Made by a program: the position numbers and the translations under genes
In this document: in pieces, positions 61,614 to 64,000 of the stretch
Layout of the letters: each line of letters starts with the position of its first letter
Numbering within the stretch: the stretch's first letter is position 1
NCBI GenBank assembly: GCA_024123915.1
Contig: CP099650.1
Span: 2,666,001 to 2,730,000 of the forward strand
Reading direction: 5' to 3'
Source: Oxalobacteraceae bacterium OTU3CAMAD1
GTDB taxonomy: Bacteria; Pseudomonadota; Gammaproteobacteria; Burkholderiales; Burkholderiaceae_D
Length of the DNA: 64,000 nt
Notes under the pieces: generated by a model
What the model was told of the DNA's origin: nothing
The model's input: only the letters and a program-made list of their open reading frames with translations
Database searches by the model: none

Positions 61614-62012
61614 CTATAGGGTGACTTTGCCGCGCAGCTGTTTGCGCTCGCCGTCCTTGGTTTTCCCATCCAGCCTGCGGCGCTGCGAGCCGCGCGTCGG
61701 CTTGGTGGCGCGCCGCACGGTGGGCAGCACAGCGATGCTGTCGACCAGTTCCTGAAGGCGCCGCAGGGCGTCCTCCTTGTTGGCCTCCTGGCTGCGCGAC
61801 TGCTGCGCCTTCAATACCACCACGCCCTCCTTGGTGATGCGGCTGTCGCGCATGGCCAGCAAACGCTCCTTGATATGCTCGGGCAGCGAGGACGCTACGA
61901 TATTAAAACGCAGGTGCACCGCGCTGGAGACCTTGTTGACGTTTTGTCCCCCCGGTCCCTGCGCGCGGATCGCACTGAGCTCCACGTCATTCATATCTAT
62001 TAAGTTCGTCAT
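61614..62012 (-). CDS. arfB: peptidyl-tRNA hydrolase ArfB
   Basis: A 132-residue ribosome-rescue factor. The release-factor motif GGQ is present in IRAQGPGGQNVNKVSSAVHL, and a basic C-terminal tail (SQRRRLDGKTKDGERKQLRG) enters the mRNA channel of stalled ribosomes in this family (YaeJ). It hydrolyses peptidyl-tRNA on ribosomes lacking a stop codon. The ATG at 62012 matches the family's usual N-terminus; the frame upstream to 62081 does not, and another ATG is at 61994. Convergent with the TauE gene. Confidence 0.93.
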   Translation of the reverse strand: MTNLIDMNDVELSAIRAQGPGGQNVNKVSSAVHLRFNIVASSLPEHIKERLLAMRDSRITKEGVVVLKAQQSRSQEANKEDALRRLQELVDSIAVLPTVRRATKPTRGSQRRRLDGKTKDGERKQLRGKVTL

Positions 62013-62156
62013 TGGGTTGGTCGCGCTCTTTGTCGCATTGTAGCAAACGGCTGTCGGCCGCCGGGCTAACGTTGATGCCAATCAATCCCGCACCAGAAGC
62101 GCGCGGTTAGGATGATTCATGCCTGTTACCGCACGTCAATAGACGAAAGGATGATC

Positions 62157-62675
62157 ATGATTCTCTCGAAGATGCAAGCCCTGAATGCCAACGCCGCCGC
62201 GCGCCCGACCGACACTGGAGCGCAACAGTATCTCGTGTTCCGGCTCGGCGGCCTGGATTATGCGCTGGACTTCAGCAAGGTGCAGGAACTGCGTCCGCTG
62301 AAGGAGCTGGAACGCTTCGCCTCGGACGGCGAGATTATCAGCGGGGTGGCGGTGTCGCGCGGCGTGATCATGCCGATCGTCGACATGCGCATCGCCTTCG
62401 GTCCGCGTCCCCCGGCGCACGACCCGCTGACGGATGTGATCATCCTCAAGCTGTCGACCTGCGTGATGGGGATGGTGGTCGATGGCGTGACCGATATCGT
62501 TTCGCTGACGCTCGACGAGCTGCTGCCGATACCCGGCGCGGGCGCCGGGACCGCGCCGCCGGTGGATTACCTGCTGGGCCTCGGAGAGGTCGACGGGCGC
62601 CGGCTAATCGTGGTCGACATCGACAGGCTGATGTCGATCCGCAAAGTGCCGGTCGGCGCCCGCCAGGCCGCCTGA
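62157..62675 (+). CDS. cheW: CheW-domain coupling protein, isolated
   Basis: A 172-residue cytoplasmic protein with a complete CheW domain (about 25-160): QYLVFRLGGLDYALDFSKVQ, ISGVAVSRGVIMPIVDMRIA, VIILKLSTCVMGMVVDGVTD and LLGLGEVDGRRLIVVDID. CheW links chemoreceptors to the CheA kinase. AAAGG lies six bases before the ATG at 62157; earlier ATGs at 62112 and 62151 are less well placed. It stands alone, without cheA or receptor genes in the window, so it serves an array encoded elsewhere. Confidence 0.9.
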   Translation: MILSKMQALNANAAARPTDTGAQQYLVFRLGGLDYALDFSKVQELRPLKELERFASDGEIISGVAVSRGVIMPIVDMRIAFGPRPPAHDPLTDVIILKLSTCVMGMVVDGVTDIVSLTLDELLPIPGAGAGTAPPVDYLLGLGEVDGRRLIVVDIDRLMSIRKVPVGARQAA

Positions 62676-62697
62676 GCGCCCGGGCGGGCGGGCTTGA

Positions 62698-64000
62698 TCA
62701 GGCCAGCGCTTCGAGCTGCTCCTGCAATTCCAGCCATTCCGCTTCCAGCTGGCCCAGATCTTTGGTGAAGAAGCTTTGATCGGCCAGCAGCTGTTTCAGC
62801 TTGGCCTTGTTCGCCGCTTCGTAGATCGAAGACTCGCCCAACTTGGCATCCACCTCGGCTTTTTGCGCGCTGCGCTTGGCGATTTGATCGTCCAGGCGCT
62901 TGATCTTTTGCTCCAGCGGCTTGCGCAGCGCAGCCAGGCGCTGACGGTCTTCGGCCTGCTGGCGCTTCTGGTCCTTGCTGGCCGCCGGCGCTGCTGCCGC
63001 CGTTGGCGCGGCGACCGGCGAGACCACCGGGAAGTCCGTCTTGTTGGCCTTGCCGGCGGCGGGCAGCACGTCGGTGCCTTTCCCCAGCTTGGTCTTGAAC
63101 AGCCAATCCTTGTAGTCGTCCAAATCGCCGTCGAACGGTTGCAGCTTGCCGTCGGCGACGATGATGAATTCGTCGGTGGTGGCGCGCAGCAGGTGGCGAT
63201 CGTGGGATACCACGACCAGGGTGCCTTCGAACTGCGCCAGCGCTTCGGTCAGCGCCTCGCGGGTTTCCAGATCCAGGTGATTGGTCGGTTCATCGAGCAG
63301 CAGCAGGTTGGGGCGCTGCCACACGATCAGCGCTAGCGCCAGGCGGGCCTTCTCGCCGCCGGAGAACGGCGCGATCGAGCTGGTGACCATGGTGCCCGGG
63401 AAGTTGAAGCCACCCAGGAAGTTGCGCAGTTCCTGTTCGCGCACGGTCGGGGCGATCTTCGCCAGGTGCCACAGCGGCGATTCGTCGTGGCGCAGCATCT
63501 CCACCTGGTGCTGGGCGAAGTAGCCGATGTTCAGACCCTTGCCGATGGTGGCGTCGCCGGTCAGCGGCGCCAGTTCTCCGGCGATGGTCTTGATCAAGGT
63601 CGATTTGCCGGCGCCGTTCACGCCCAGCAGGCCGATACGCTGGCCGATTTGCAGCGAGAACTTGATGTTGTTGACGATGGTCTTGTGCGTGATGTCGCCG
63701 GTCGCTTCGTCTTCGATCTTGTAGCCGGCGTTGACGTCTTCCATCACCAGCAGCGGATTCGGAGCGCTCAGCGGCTCGCGGAACTCGAACGAGAATTCGG
63801 CGGCGGCGCGCAGCGGCGCCAGTTCTTCCATCTTGGCCAGCGCCTTCATTCGGCTCTGCGCCTGGCGGGCCTTGGAGGCCTGCGCCTTGAAGCGGTTGAC
63901 GAACGACTCCAGGTGGGCGCGCTTGCGCTGCTGCTTTTCCAGCGCGCCGGCGGCCAGGATCATCTGCGCCGCGCGCTGACGTTCGAATGACGAGTAGTTG
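62698..64000 (-). CDS. ABC-F ATPase, YheS type, 5' end outside the window
   Basis: The visible part (434 codons to the window edge) starts within the linker of an ABC-F protein (NYSSFERQRAAQ, then a basic helical hairpin) and covers the whole second ATPase domain: Walker A GVNGAGKST, signature FSGGEKARLALAL, Walker B NLLLLDEPTNHLD and the switch VVVSHDRHLL. The C-terminal tail has a coiled coil (about 330-421) after an Ala/Pro linker. Residue order matches E. coli YheS closely. ABC-F proteins act on ribosomes. The N-terminal ATPase domain lies beyond 64000. Confidence 0.92.
   Translation of the reverse strand, partial: NYSSFERQRAAQMILAAGALEKQQRKRAHLESFVNRFKAQASKARQAQSRMKALAKMEELAPLRAAAEFSFEFREPLSAPNPLLVMEDVNAGYKIEDEATGDITHKTIVNNIKFSLQIGQRIGLLGVNGAGKSTLIKTIAGELAPLTGDATIGKGLNIGYFAQHQVEMLRHDESPLWHLAKIAPTVREQELRNFLGGFNFPGTMVTSSIAPFSGGEKARLALALIVWQRPNLLLLDEPTNHLDLETREALTEALAQFEGTLVVVSHDRHLLRATTDEFIIVADGKLQPFDGDLDDYKDWLFKTKLGKGTDVLPAAGKANKTDFPVVSPVAAPTAAAAPAASKDQKRQQAEDRQRLAALRKPLEQKIKRLDDQIAKRSAQKAEVDAKLGESSIYEAANKAKLKQLLADQSFFTKDLGQLEAEWLELQEQLEALA

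Overview
The window is a high-GC chromosomal segment from a betaproteobacterium, most likely an Oxalobacteraceae member (Massilia, Duganella or Janthinobacterium type). This rests on the order nuoM-nuoN-DUF2818-NUDIX, unfused ispD and ispF side by side, several single-component regulators divergent from their targets, a dispersed palindromic repeat family, and strong use of ATGA, TGATG and TAATG stop/start overlaps. I could not run a search, so the genus is inference. There are no rRNA, tRNA, CRISPR, phage or insertion-sequence genes. Coding density is very high; the only gene-free stretch over 300 bases (49931-50282) is the leader of a TonB-dependent receptor and holds a TPP riboswitch.

Left part (1-14747): the end of the nuo operon, DUF2818, a NUDIX hydrolase, a secreted HExxH protein and ispD-ispF. 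Then come small regulator/target pairs: NmrA reductase/LysR, MFS exporter/TetR with two visible operators, and pirin/LysR of the YhaK/YhaJ kind. Between them lie a low-GC DUF433 gene, a coupled FHA-protein/serine-protease pair and ribA. Middle-left (14861-28003): a coupled HDOD and PAS-GGDEF-EAL pair with a dead GGDEF site, a SYLF lipoprotein, a cysteine-free glutaredoxin-like protein coupled to a DUF296 protein, a protealysin-like protease with its emfourin-type inhibitor, a NERD-helicase divergent from a DUF3820 gene, a sugar acetyltransferase divergent from a DeoR regulator with decamer operators, a sodium:solute symporter and SppA.

Middle-right (28157-44177): a Cpx/Rst-like two-component system with a GTAAA-N5-GTAAA box just upstream of its own -35, divergent from a four-gene MdtABC-OprM type RND efflux operon, then a coupled CheB/CheR fusion and soluble histidine kinase. 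Right part (44270-64000): a coupled operon of S46 peptidase, PnuC-family transporter and NadR-like kinase converges on a TonB receptor controlled by a TPP riboswitch, which suggests vitamin B1 (or pyridine nucleotide) scavenging. Beyond it are an orphan Imm26-like gene, a beta-propeller-like lipoprotein, OmpR-EnvZ with a coupled secreted third gene, a small exported Gln/Arg-rich protein, two tandem FapA (DUF342) paralogues, LysR/TauE, arfB, a lone cheW and the 3' part of a YheS-type ABC-F gene.

The strongest candidates for something little described are the TPP-controlled receptor with its convergent PnuC/kinase operon, the third gene of the ompR-envZ operon, the cysteine-free glutaredoxin/DUF296 pair, the FHA/serine-protease pair and the Thr/Ala-rich insertion in the MdtC-like pump.
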